NCBI GenBank assembly: GCA_013695975.1
Contig: JACCZL010000002.1
Coordinates: forward strand, 1-7,753
Origin: Chloroflexota bacterium
GTDB lineage: Bacteria > Chloroflexota > UBA6077 > JACCZL01
Direction of reading: 5' to 3'
Length of the DNA: 7,753 nucleotides
Positions within the stretch are counted from its first letter, which is position 1; each line of letters starts with the position of its first letter. The notes below the pieces were generated by a model, which did no database searches, was not told where the DNA came from, and saw only the letters and a list, made by a program, of their open reading frames with translations. Shown here piece after piece: positions 1 to 5,650 of the stretch. The position numbers and the translations under genes were made by a program.

Positions 1-60
1 TACATGTTGGCGGTCGGGAGGGTGGCCGAGGCGACCTTGACGCGGGGGATCTACCCGTAG
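1..60 (+). CDS. Possible C-terminal end of an upstream gene (partial)
   Basis: The frame starting at base 1 encodes 19 residues ending in LTRGIYP and stops with TAG at 58-60. All 19 sense codons end in G or C, as expected for real coding DNA here. The overlapping frame that continues into the mannosyltransferase has G or C at only about half of its third positions over the same bases. This suggests that a gene beginning left of the window ends at 60 and overlaps the next gene. Nineteen residues are too few to identify a family, so no function is proposed. It could also be a chance open frame. Confidence 0.35.
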   Translation, partial: YMLAVGRVAEATLTRGIYP

Positions 61-1868
61 GCGTTCCCGACAACGAGCGGCGGGCGCTCGTCGGGCTGAT
101 CGCCCTCGGATGTCTGAGCCTGGCGCTGTACGTTCCGTGGGTGACCGTCGCGAGCCGCCTCGACTCATCGACCGCGACCCACGTCGAGACCCTGCTCCCA
201 ACGGCCGGCTGGCCGTTCAACGCGCCTTTCACCTCGCTCGAACGCTCCAGCTCCGACCTCAAAATCGGGCGCCATGCCGCGGCCGCGCCGTGGTTCGCCG
301 TGCTAGCAACGACGCTCTTCGCGGTGTATCTCCTCGCGATCCGTCTCGCCAGCCGCCTGCGTTCCGCGGCCGCTCGCAATCTTGCCCTGACGTTCGCGCT
401 CCTCTTCCAGTTGCTCGCGCTCCTGTCGCCGCGAATGCTGTCGACCGACCTCTATTCGTACGTGTTCTACGGGCGCATCCTCGGCGTCTATCACGGCAAC
501 CCCTATCTCGAAGTACCGGCCCAGTACCCGGGTGACCCGTTCTACGACGAAGTCTTCTGGAAGTTCGTCCCGAGCTTCTACGGCCCACTCTGGACGCTAC
601 TCTGCGCCCCGCTTGCCCGCCTCGCCGGAGAGGATCCTGGGCTCGCGGCGCTGCTGTTCCGCGGCCTGGCGAGCGCCTGCGCCGTGCTGAGCAGCGCCGT
701 AATCGCTCGACTCCTTGCCGGCGCTGCACCCGCCGCCGCGGTGGCCGGCGTGGTCATGTTCGGCTGGAGCCCACTGGTGGTGATTGAGGCCGGCTTGAGC
801 GGCCACAACGACCTCCTGATGGGCGCGCTGGTGCTCGTGGTGATCGCCCTGCTGGTCGAAAAGCGCCCGATCCTGGCCGTCGGGGCGCTGTTGCTGGCGG
901 GGCTGGTCAAGCTGGTCGCCCTGGCTCTCCTGCCGCTGCTCGGCATGTTCGTCCTCCGCCAGCTCGAGAGCTGGCGGGCACGTGCTCGCTTCCTCCTCGG
1001 AGCGTCGGCGCTAGGAGCGCTGCTGGGCGGCCTCGTCGTCGGGCCGGTCTGGGCGGGTTCGGCGACGCTCGAGGTCGGGACGCTGGGCGTCGGCCCAGAT
1101 CGATACACCAACGGCCTCGGCGAGCTGGCGCTGGGCGAGCTCCGGGTCCTCCTCGGCGAGACCCGCCGCGACACCGAGGTGCCGCTCCAGTTTCGTGGCT
1201 GGTGGGTCGCCACCCACCGCGCCGCTGTGCTGCGCACTGATCGAGATGAGCGGGCCGACCCGCTCGCCGAGCTGCCGCAATGGACCGAGCTCCTCGTGGT
1301 CGGCCCTGAAAAGGGCGGCTGGTCACGAGTCTGGGAGCCAAGCTCGCGCCAGATCGGCTACCTGGAGTCGAGTGCGCTCGGTCCCGCCGAACGGCCCTCG
1401 CGACTCGAGAGCGACGAGGAGGCGCTCGCCCGCGAGCGGGGCCCAGAGGGGAGTCCGACACTCCAGACGGCGAACACGGTTGTCCGCCTGGTCGGCTGGG
1501 GCGGCGTCGCGCTCGTCTGGCTCGGGGCGCTCGTGCGAGGGACGACGTCGCTCGGCGGGCTGCTGCGAGGCTGGATCGCCGTCTGGTTGGCCCTGCTCTA
1601 TCTCGCGTCGGGCTGGTTCTGGCCGTGGTACGCGGTCTGGGCCCTCGCCACAGCGGCGCTGATTCCCTTCTCCCCACTCAGCCGGCTGACCGTGCTCCTT
1701 TCCTGGGCAGTGCTCCTACTCTACGCCGCGCTCGGTTTCGGCGAGACGAACCTCTGGTACCTCCAGACCTATCGGTCGCTCGTCGTCTTCGGACTGCCGC
1801 TCGCGATCTTTCTCCTGGACACCGCCATCCGCTGGCCATCCAGAGGCGGCCGCCCAGTCGACGCCTGA
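3..1868 (+). CDS. GT-C membrane mannosyltransferase, MptA/MptB-like, with SH3-like insert (5' end missing)
   Basis: Likely an integral membrane glycosyltransferase that moves a sugar, probably mannose from a polyprenyl phosphate, onto an extracytoplasmic glycan acceptor. Family hallmarks are visible: STDLYSYVFYGR near 441-476 with the candidate catalytic Asp at 447-449, then HGNPY, YGPLW (about 582-596), GHNDLLMGAL (about 801-830) and WFWPWYAVW (about 1614-1640), separated by about ten hydrophobic helices. The frame is open to the left edge and has no ATG, GTG or TTG before the GTG at 141. Bases 84-140 encode a hydrophobic helix (LVGLIALGCLSLALYVPW) that starting at 141 would cut, so the true start probably lies left of the window. 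From 141 onward there are 575 residues. Residues about 353-415 in that numbering look like an inserted SH3-like domain. The gene converges on the next glycosyltransferase. The GT-C class is secure; sugar and acceptor are inferred. Confidence 0.85.
   Translation, partial: HVGGREGGRGDLDAGDLPVGVPDNERRALVGLIALGCLSLALYVPWVTVASRLDSSTATHVETLLPTAGWPFNAPFTSLERSSSDLKIGRHAAAAPWFAVLATTLFAVYLLAIRLASRLRSAAARNLALTFALLFQLLALLSPRMLSTDLYSYVFYGRILGVYHGNPYLEVPAQYPGDPFYDEVFWKFVPSFYGPLWTLLCAPLARLAGEDPGLAALLFRGLASACAVLSSAVIARLLAGAAPAAAVAGVVMFGWSPLVVIEAGLSGHNDLLMGALVLVVIALLVEKRPILAVGALLLAGLVKLVALALLPLLGMFVLRQLESWRARARFLLGASALGALLGGLVVGPVWAGSATLEVGTLGVGPDRYTNGLGELALGELRVLLGETRRDTEVPLQFRGWWVATHRAAVLRTDRDERADPLAELPQWTELLVVGPEKGGWSRVWEPSSRQIGYLESSALGPAERPSRLESDEEALARERGPEGSPTLQTANTVVRLVGWGGVALVWLGALVRGTTSLGGLLRGWIAVWLALLYLASGWFWPWYAVWALATAALIPFSPLSRLTVLLSWAVLLLYAALGFGETNLWYLQTYRSLVVFGLPLAIFLLDTAIRWPSRGGRPVDA
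1197..1385 (+). other. SH3-like domain inserted in a loop of the mannosyltransferase
   Basis: About 63 residues between two hydrophobic blocks read like a bacterial SH3 (SH3b) domain: a first strand GWWVATHRAAVLRTDRD, a LAELPQWTELLVVG segment matching the usual 'L..G..v.V.g' turn, GGWSRVW matching the 'gW.kV' strand, and IGYLESSALGP matching the terminal 'GWv....l' strand. A charged linker (RLESDEEALARERG) follows before the membrane helices resume near 1455. In bacteria SH3b domains often bind cell-wall peptides or glycans, so this loop may tether the enzyme or its acceptor at the envelope. The assignment rests on pattern only; a profile or structure comparison is the test. Confidence 0.55.
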
Positions 1869-1870
1869 GG

Positions 1871-1918
1871 ATCAAGCGCCGTCGGAGCCTTCCCTGTTCA
1901 ACATTGCGTTAGCTTGAT
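1871..1918. terminator. Weak inverted repeat between convergent genes
   Basis: The 59 bp between the two stop codons holds a 7-bp inverted repeat, ATCAAGC (1871-1877) and GCTTGAT (1912-1918), separated by 34 bases. Its position between two convergent genes suits a shared terminator. The loop is long and there is no T-tract, so the call is tentative. Confidence 0.2.
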
Positions 1919-1927
1919 ACTCAGCGG

Positions 1928-3451
1928 CTAGCGACCCACCAGATCGGCGGTGACCGGCACCCGTTTGGCGAGCCGAGCAGATGGGCGCGACCGGAGGCGA
2001 GCGGCGAGGGACCTGGCCGCGTCGAGGCAGAGGGCCAGGCCACCGAGCGCGACCGTGTGGATGAACGGGTCGGCCGGATAGCGGAAGCGGGGCACGGCGC
2101 CTGAGAAGAGGGTGCAGGTCAGGAGCAGCGCCAGGGCAGTCAGGCCGAGCAGGAGACCGGCCCGCCAGCGCGGGCGCAGGACGCAGCCGAGCATCCCGAG
2201 CGCGAACAGCACCCCGATCGGGAGGCTCAGCCGCGAGGGCTGGAAGACGTTGACGACCCGATCGACCCATCCGTAGGCCGCCCGCTGGGTCGGGGAGGCC
2301 GGCTGGATCAACTGCCGGACCCGGTCGACCGATTGCCAGTTCTCGAGGGTGTCCTCGCCGGCCCGGTCGCGTCGCGTCGTCCAGCTATAGCTGAGCGCCT
2401 CGTGACGACCGAGGAAGAGCGCCCCGGTCAGTCGGGCCGTACTCCAAGCATAGTAAAGCGGCTGGTCCCCAATGATCTCCAGCGCCACGTCGCGAAGAAC
2501 GACGTCCGCGGCCGGCTGCGACAGCTTGAGGTCTCGCCGGAGTCGGTGGACCATCGCGCTGGGATTCTCGCGCTTGGCGGCCATCTCGAGGACCGTCCGA
2601 CGGGCCTGGTTGCGCGCATCGTCAGAGAAGGGAGTCAGCCTGGGGTCGGGCAGCCGAAAACCGCGATCCTGGTGGACGGTGCGGAAGATGAGTGGCTCGC
2701 CAACGGTCGCTCCAGTCGAAACCACGCCGTAGTCGGCGTAGACGGCCAGCATCCAGGGGGTGACCACTGTCGCCAAGCCGGCCACGGCCAGGGCGGTCGA
2801 GACCGCCACCCCGCGCAATGGGCGACGCATGGCGAGCGCGACGACTGGCAGCGCCAGCAGGGCGAGCTGCGCGGCCGGTCGGGTCAGCGCGGCCAGACCG
2901 AGCAGCAAGCCCCCAAGGAAGTACCAGCGCAGCCGGCCTAGCCTGAGCCCGGCCACCAGGGCGCCGACCCCGAGCACCAGGAGACAGGTGAATAACGCCT
3001 CTGGCATGACATAATGCTCGAACAACAATAGCGGTCCGGCGAGGGCAGTGAGGAGCCCGGCCGCCAGGCCGACCCCCCGCCCGAAGACGGCCCGCCCGAG
3101 CCAGTAGGTCCCCGCCACGGTGATCAGCCCGAGCCCGTGCTGGACGATGGCGAGCGGCACGAGCTGGTCTCCAAATACCCGCAGCACGAGCGCGACAAAC
3201 CACGAGTAGAGGGGCGTCCGGCGCAGCTCCAGGTCGAACGGTAGCCCGTGGGCCAGGTCCCAGCCAGGCAGGAAGTAGCTCTGGCTATCCTTCATGATGA
3301 AGACCGGCGCCCCGTACACCAGCACGACGCGAGCGAGCAGGCCGCAGAGGAGGATAAGCCCCAGCGCGGCCGCATCGGCGGAGCGGTAAAGCCGTCCGAC
3401 GCCAGAGCGGCGTCTGTTGATCGGAGACGCGGGCGTCGAAGATGTCAGCAT
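1928..3451 (-). CDS. GT-C membrane glycosyltransferase, PMT_2/ArnT-like (GT39/GT83 type)
   Basis: A 507-residue integral membrane protein, the usual length for the PMT_2 group, which transfers sugars from lipid-phosphate donors outside the membrane. The first helix is about residues 28-48. It is followed by KDSQSYFLPGWDLAHG (residues 54-69), matching the family's first loop with candidate catalytic Asp55, then RRTPLYSW (77-84), FEHYVMPEAL (144-153), LTRPAAQLAL (189-198) and RFRYPADPF (455-463). Several further helices lie between, and a hydrophilic stretch of about residues 240-400 is probably extracytoplasmic. The ATG at 3451 was chosen because it follows a plausible promoter (3478-3507) with a leader of roughly 19 bases; no clear ribosome binding site is seen. 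It converges on the MptA/B-like gene. It is a different GT-C family, not a recent duplicate. Sugar and acceptor cannot be told from sequence. Confidence 0.85.
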   Translation of the reverse strand: MLTSSTPASPINRRRSGVGRLYRSADAAALGLILLCGLLARVVLVYGAPVFIMKDSQSYFLPGWDLAHGLPFDLELRRTPLYSWFVALVLRVFGDQLVPLAIVQHGLGLITVAGTYWLGRAVFGRGVGLAAGLLTALAGPLLLFEHYVMPEALFTCLLVLGVGALVAGLRLGRLRWYFLGGLLLGLAALTRPAAQLALLALPVVALAMRRPLRGVAVSTALAVAGLATVVTPWMLAVYADYGVVSTGATVGEPLIFRTVHQDRGFRLPDPRLTPFSDDARNQARRTVLEMAAKRENPSAMVHRLRRDLKLSQPAADVVLRDVALEIIGDQPLYYAWSTARLTGALFLGRHEALSYSWTTRRDRAGEDTLENWQSVDRVRQLIQPASPTQRAAYGWVDRVVNVFQPSRLSLPIGVLFALGMLGCVLRPRWRAGLLLGLTALALLLTCTLFSGAVPRFRYPADPFIHTVALGGLALCLDAARSLAARLRSRPSARLAKRVPVTADLVGR

Positions 3452-3477
3452 GGTCCGTGCGCGAAGCGCCGACTCGG

Positions 3478-3507
3478 ACCATACCAGAGGCGCGCAAGAC
3501 CGATCAA
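3478..3507 (-). promoter_or_regulatory. Candidate promoter of the PMT_2-like gene
   Basis: On the minus strand, TTGATC (3502-3507) and TATGGT (3478-3483) are 18 bp apart. TG at the -15/-14 position (TGGTATGGT) makes an extended -10. Each hexamer matches the sigma-70 consensus at 4 of 6 positions. The same -10 hexamer serves the gene at 5095. Expected transcription start is near 3470, just before the ATG at 3451. Confidence 0.45.
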
Positions 3508-3533
3508 CGAGGAGAGTTTGGCAAAGCTGGTCG

Positions 3534-3556
3534 GGCCGACAGTTCGGCCATATAAT
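3534..3556 (+). promoter_or_regulatory. Hairpin next to a consensus TATAAT box, upstream of the IS
   Basis: GGCCGA (3534-3539) and TCGGCC (3544-3549) form a perfect 6-bp inverted repeat with a 4-base loop, one base before TATAAT (3551-3556), a perfect sigma-70 -10 box. No good -35 is visible at 16-19 bp spacing. The hairpin covers where the spacer would be, as an operator might. Any plus-strand transcript would run into the IS about 50 bp downstream, so this may be a promoter cut off from its original gene, or a chance match. Confidence 0.3.
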
Positions 3557-3607
3557 CGAACCGCTGGAGCGTTGCGCGTGCGTCTCTCTGGGATCGGGTC
3601 CTTAGTA

Positions 3608-3632
3608 CTGGTCCACAGAAATGTCTCAGCGG
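3608..3632 (+). repeat. Left terminal inverted repeat of the IS
   Basis: Twenty-five bases starting CTGGTCCAC match the reverse complement of 4838-4862 at 17 positions, with the outer seven bases perfect. The repeat ends directly against the -35 box of the transposase promoter at 3633. Confidence 0.75.
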
Positions 3633-3663
3633 TTGACAGCGCGGGTGTGAGCGGGCGTATGAT
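3633..3663 (+). promoter_or_regulatory. Promoter of the IS630 transposase
   Basis: A consensus -35 TTGACA (3633-3638) and a near-consensus -10 TATGAT (3658-3663) are separated by 19 bp, longer than the optimal 17. The bases before the -10 (GGGCGTATGAT) resemble those of the promoter at 5013-5041 (AGGCGTATGGT). A GGAGG ribosome binding site follows at 3679-3683. Confidence 0.65.
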
Positions 3664-3690
3664 CCCACGATTTCAGTCGGAGGTGGTGTG

Positions 3691-3969
3691 ATGTCGGGAC
3701 CACGTAGCGGTCGGGTTGTGGAGATGACCGGGGCGGCGCGAGCGGCCCTCGAAGCGCTGGCGCGACGGACGACGGTGGCGGTCGGGGTGGCCCGGCGTGC
3801 GCGGATCGTGGTGCTGGCCGCCGAGGGAGTGCCGCTGGATCGGATCGCGCGGCAGGTGGGGGTGGACCGGAACGTCGTGCGGACCTGGGTGGACCGCTAT
3901 CGCGCCGGCGGGCACGGCGCCCTGCAGGATCGTCCGCGGTCTGGTCGGCCGCGGACCTTTTCCCCCTGA
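3691..3969 (+). CDS. IS630 transposase, first frame (helix-turn-helix part)
   Basis: This frame encodes the N-terminal DNA-binding part of an IS630-family transposase, 92 residues from the ATG at 3691. That ATG lies 7 bases after GGAGG (3679-3683); the GTG at 3688 is only 4 bases away and less likely. The segment GVPLDRIARQVGVDRNVVRTW reads as a helix-turn-helix that would bind the IS ends, followed by the family's 'RYRAGG.GALQDRPRSGRPRTFSP' linker, of which only part is quoted here. The frame ends at TGA 3967-3969, exactly where IS630 proteins normally continue with FSPE. The catalytic domain is in the +1 frame, so this product alone would bind DNA without catalysing transposition, unless ribosomes shift at the end. 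Confidence 0.8.
   Translation: MSGPRSGRVVEMTGAARAALEALARRTTVAVGVARRARIVVLAAEGVPLDRIARQVGVDRNVVRTWVDRYRAGGHGALQDRPRSGRPRTFSP
3961..3969 (+). other. Probable +1 frameshift site TCC CCC TGA
   Basis: The first transposase frame ends TTT TCC CCC TGA. If the proline decoder slips from CCC to CCT, reading skips T3967 and continues GAG GTG GCG. This gives FSPEVALHL, as in single-frame IS630 transposases. Loss of one C from the C-run would give the same protein, so a frameshift mutation or a homopolymer sequencing error is the main alternative. AGGTG (3969-3973) and CACCT (3980-3984) could form a small hairpin just downstream. No Shine-Dalgarno-like stimulator is seen just upstream. Confidence 0.5.
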
Positions 3970-4837
3970 GGTGGCGCTGCACCTGGTCCATCGGGCCTGT
4001 GAGTTGCCTGAGCAGGCCGGCCGCTCACTCAGCCAGTGGGACGGGGCCGAGTTGGCGCGGCAGCTCGTCCGCGAGGAGGTGGTGGCGTCGATTTCGCCCC
4101 AGACGGTCCGGCGGATCCTGGCCGCCCAGCAGCTGAAGCCCTGGCGGCACCACGTCTGGCTGCACCCCCGCACCCCGCGTGACGCCGCGTTCGCTGCCCA
4201 CGTCCGGGCGGTGGCCGATCTGCTGACCCGCCCGCTGGCCCCCCACGAGGCGGTCCTCAGCCTCGACGAGATGACCTCGCTCCAGCCACGCCCGCGCCGC
4301 GTGCCGACCCGACCGGCCCGCCCGGGTCGGCCGGTCCAGGTCGAACACGAGTACCGCCGGGCTGGGGCCACCCACCTGTTCGCGGCGCTCGATACCCGCA
4401 CCGGTCAGGTCGCCGGGGTGACTGCCCGTCGAAAGCGCCAGGTGGAGTATCTCGCCCTCCTGGAGCACCTCGACCGAGCGGTGCCGTCGACGATCACGGC
4501 CATCCATCTGCTCGCCGACAACGTCTCGGTCCATCATGGTCAACTCGTCCAGCAGTGGCTCGCGACTCACCCGCGCTTCGTCGCCCACTTCACCCCGATC
4601 CACTGCTCCTGGATGAACCCGGTCGAGCAATGGTTCGGCATCCTCCGCCGCAAGCGCCTCCGCTCGCCCAACTTCGCGGACCTGCTCGCCCTCCAGCGCG
4701 CCATCCTCCAGTTCATCGCCGAGTGGAATGAGATCGCCCATCCCTTCCGCTGGACCGGGCGCTCCTTCGACAAGATCCTCGCCAAGGTCGATGCCGCCCT
4801 GACGGCCGATGCCCCGCCCCTCGCCGACGCTGCCTAA
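3968..4837 (+). CDS. IS630 transposase, second frame (DDE catalytic domain)
   Basis: This frame holds the RNase H-like catalytic core of the transposase. Visible landmarks are the first acidic residue in LSLDEMTSLQ (about 4258-4287), the second in HLLADNVSVHHG (about 4505-4540), and the glutamate in HCSWMNPVEQWFG (about 4601-4639). The last Asp and Glu are separated by 35 residues, close to the usual IS630 D33-35E spacing. All three catalytic residues are intact and the C-terminal region has full length, so the core looks functional. Open frame extends left to a GTG at 3797 but overlaps the first frame there and has no ribosome binding site. The GTG at 3971 also lacks one. Translation therefore most likely depends on the +1 shift at 3964-3967. 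The stop TAA ends at 4837, directly against the right inverted repeat. Confidence 0.85.
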   Translation, partial: EVALHLVHRACELPEQAGRSLSQWDGAELARQLVREEVVASISPQTVRRILAAQQLKPWRHHVWLHPRTPRDAAFAAHVRAVADLLTRPLAPHEAVLSLDEMTSLQPRPRRVPTRPARPGRPVQVEHEYRRAGATHLFAALDTRTGQVAGVTARRKRQVEYLALLEHLDRAVPSTITAIHLLADNVSVHHGQLVQQWLATHPRFVAHFTPIHCSWMNPVEQWFGILRRKRLRSPNFADLLALQRAILQFIAEWNEIAHPFRWTGRSFDKILAKVDAALTADAPPLADAA

Positions 4838-4862
4838 CCGGTGACCGACTTGCGGGGACCAG
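4838..4862 (-). repeat. Right terminal inverted repeat of the IS
   Basis: The final 25 bases of the element, ending GGACCAG, are an imperfect inverted copy of 3608-3632 (17 of 25 positions). They begin immediately after the transposase stop codon and are followed by TA at 4863-4864. Confidence 0.75.
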
Positions 4863-4917
4863 TACTTAGCAGGCCGGGCCCAAGGAAGGGGCTCCTGGCG
4901 GTCAGCGCCGATCTCTG

Positions 4918-4955
4918 CACATAATGCATCTTATCTTGCCAGATTATCTGACTAG
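4918..4955. other. AT-rich island in the intergenic region
   Basis: In a GC-rich surround, this patch contains TTATCT twice as direct repeats (4931-4936 and 4944-4949, period 13), plus ATCT-TGCC-AGAT and AGATTATCT symmetry. It lies about 60-95 bp upstream of the promoter at 5013. It might be an upstream binding site or a bent-DNA element. A further TATGGT at 4974-4979 has no convincing -35. Nothing else was recognised between 4865 and 5012. Confidence 0.25.
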
Positions 4956-5012
4956 CACCCGAAAGTCAAGGGGTATGGTGGGGAGTGGGAGCTGCTGGTC
5001 ACTGTCGCGGAT

Positions 5013-5041
5013 TTGACAGCGCAGCGATTGAGGCGTATGGT
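5013..5041 (+). promoter_or_regulatory. Promoter of the 99-aa gene
   Basis: A perfect -35 TTGACA (5013-5018), 17-bp spacer and -10 TATGGT (5036-5041) give near-consensus sigma-70 architecture. Transcription should start near 5048, leaving a leader of about 47 bases with GGAGG at 5084-5088. The spacer contains CAGCGATT and AGGCG, both also present at the same positions in the promoter at 7186-7214. Confidence 0.75.
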
Positions 5042-5094
5042 GGTGGCGTCTGAGCCGGAGGCCGGCTCGGTCACCACGCCCCAGGAGGTGCGAG

Positions 5095-5394
5095 ATGCAT
5101 GCGGTCGTGCGGCGGTACTCGGGTCCGGGCGCCTCGGAGCTGTTCGAGGAGTTCGAGCGCAAGCACGGGAGTGTGGAGGCGACCCTCGAGCAGGCGATGC
5201 GCGGTGTCCCCGGCTTCGTGGCCTACACGCTGGTGCGAACGCAAGAGGGTGGGGTCAGCGTGACCATCTGCCGGGACAAGGCCAGCACGGAGAAGTCCGT
5301 CCAGGTGGCCCGCGACTGGATCAGGCAGAACTTGCAGGCGTCAGCCAACCCGCCGGAGGTCTTGGACGGCGACGTCCTGCTCCAGTTCAGTTAG
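5095..5394 (+). CDS. Small 99-aa protein, possibly ABM/dimeric alpha-beta-barrel-like
   Basis: A 99-residue soluble protein without signal peptide or membrane helix. The start at 5095 is supported by GGAGG at 5084-5088 (6 bases away) and a strong promoter at 5013-5041. The layout suggests strand (MHAVVRRYSG), helix (ASELFEEFERKHGSVEATLEQA), PGFVAYTLVRT strand, GGVSVTICRDKAS strand, helix (VQVARDWIRQNL) and a final DVLLQFS strand. Phrases like 'GVPGFVAYTLVRT' and 'SVTICRD' recall antibiotic-biosynthesis-monooxygenase-type ferredoxin-like proteins, but no catalytic residue can be named. It resembles small conserved hypothetical proteins, and the function is unknown. It stands alone, and its promoter is nearly shared with the VOC gene at 7257. 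Confidence 0.8.
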   Translation: MHAVVRRYSGPGASELFEEFERKHGSVEATLEQAMRGVPGFVAYTLVRTQEGGVSVTICRDKASTEKSVQVARDWIRQNLQASANPPEVLDGDVLLQFS

Positions 5395-5425
5395 CTCCGC
5401 GGGTCGGGGAGATCCCTGCGTGGGA

Positions 5426-5480
5426 GGCCTGCTTCGCTCGGGGAGTCGATGAGTGCAGGCCCTGACCTGAGGGATCAGGG
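5426..5480. terminator. Overlapping inverted repeats after the 99-aa gene
   Basis: GGCCTGC (5426-5432) pairs with GCAGGCC (5455-5461) as a 7-bp stem with a 22-base loop. CCCTGA (5460-5465) pairs with TCAGGG (5475-5480) as a 6-bp stem with a 9-base loop. They overlap at 5460-5461, so both cannot form fully at once. The position 30-85 bases after the stop at 5394 suits a terminator, but no T-tract follows in either direction. Confidence 0.3.
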
Positions 5481-5603
5481 TATGGTGATCTGCGGGTTGC
5501 GCCGGCCTCGCATGCGCTCGACCTCCCTCGTGGATACGATAGGGTAGCCGGCCCTCTCCGAGGCCCGGTAGGCGATCGGCGTCCAGAAGACGCGCTTGCG
5601 CAG
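5475..5603 (-). pseudogene. Possible C-terminal remnant of a lost gene
   Basis: A minus-strand frame of 42 codons ending in TGA (5477-5475) encodes a tract including RVFWTPIAYRASERAGYP and VERMRGRRNPQITIP. Thirty-eight of 42 codons end in G or C, typical of genuine coding DNA here and higher than expected for a random intergenic frame. There is no ATG or GTG start at its left end: the frame reads on through CTG, AGG and GTT, then overlaps the methyltransferase in another frame. It may be the tail of a gene whose 5' part was deleted. The family is not recognised, and a chance open frame is possible. Confidence 0.3.
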
Positions 5604-5650
5604 CCTAACTAGAGAGCAGCGCTCAGAAGCTCGGAGTCCGCCGACGTCGG

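Larger units (their letters stand above)
3608..4862 (+). mobile_element. IS630-family insertion sequence, about 1255 bp
   Basis: The element has terminal inverted repeats beginning CTGGTCC and ending GGACCAG and encodes one IS630-type DDE transposase split over two frames. It is flanked on both sides by TA (3606-3607 and 4863-4864), as expected for this family, which targets and duplicates TA. The rebuilt empty site reads AG-TA-CT, a palindrome, which extends the apparent terminal repeats to 11 perfect bases. CTTAG also occurs directly outside each TA (3601-3605 and 4865-4869), so a longer target duplication cannot be fully excluded. The element is very compact: the left repeat abuts the promoter -35 and the right repeat starts at the base after the stop codon. 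It sits between genes and disrupts no recognisable CDS. Confidence 0.85.

Noticed and set aside
141..141. GTG at 141 as the start of the mannosyltransferase
   Set aside because: The frame is open upstream and bases 84-140 encode a membrane helix with coding-like composition; no ribosome binding site is seen before 141.
907..1677. Long minus-strand open frame opposite the mannosyltransferase
   Set aside because: Arg/Ala/Pro-rich translation typical of an antisense shadow in high-GC DNA; no recognisable domain.
2333..2941. Plus-strand open frame opposite the PMT_2-like gene
   Set aside because: Lies wholly inside a well-supported gene, with low-complexity charged translation and no domain.
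4025..4741. Minus-strand open frame opposite the transposase
   Set aside because: Shadow of the DDE domain; no ribosome binding site or domain.
5013..5465. Plus-strand 150-residue frame over the 99-aa gene
   Set aside because: It would start at the TTG of the -35 box, and its translation is Gly/Arg-rich; the 99-aa frame has promoter, ribosome binding site and a fold-like pattern.
5481..5486. TATGGT as a further promoter
   Set aside because: No -35-like hexamer lies at 16-19 bp upstream, and no plus-strand gene follows.
5641..5650. Palindrome CCGACGTCGG directly after the methyltransferase stop
   Set aside because: A loop-free 10-bp palindrome in GC-rich DNA is not a convincing terminator, and no second copy is seen.
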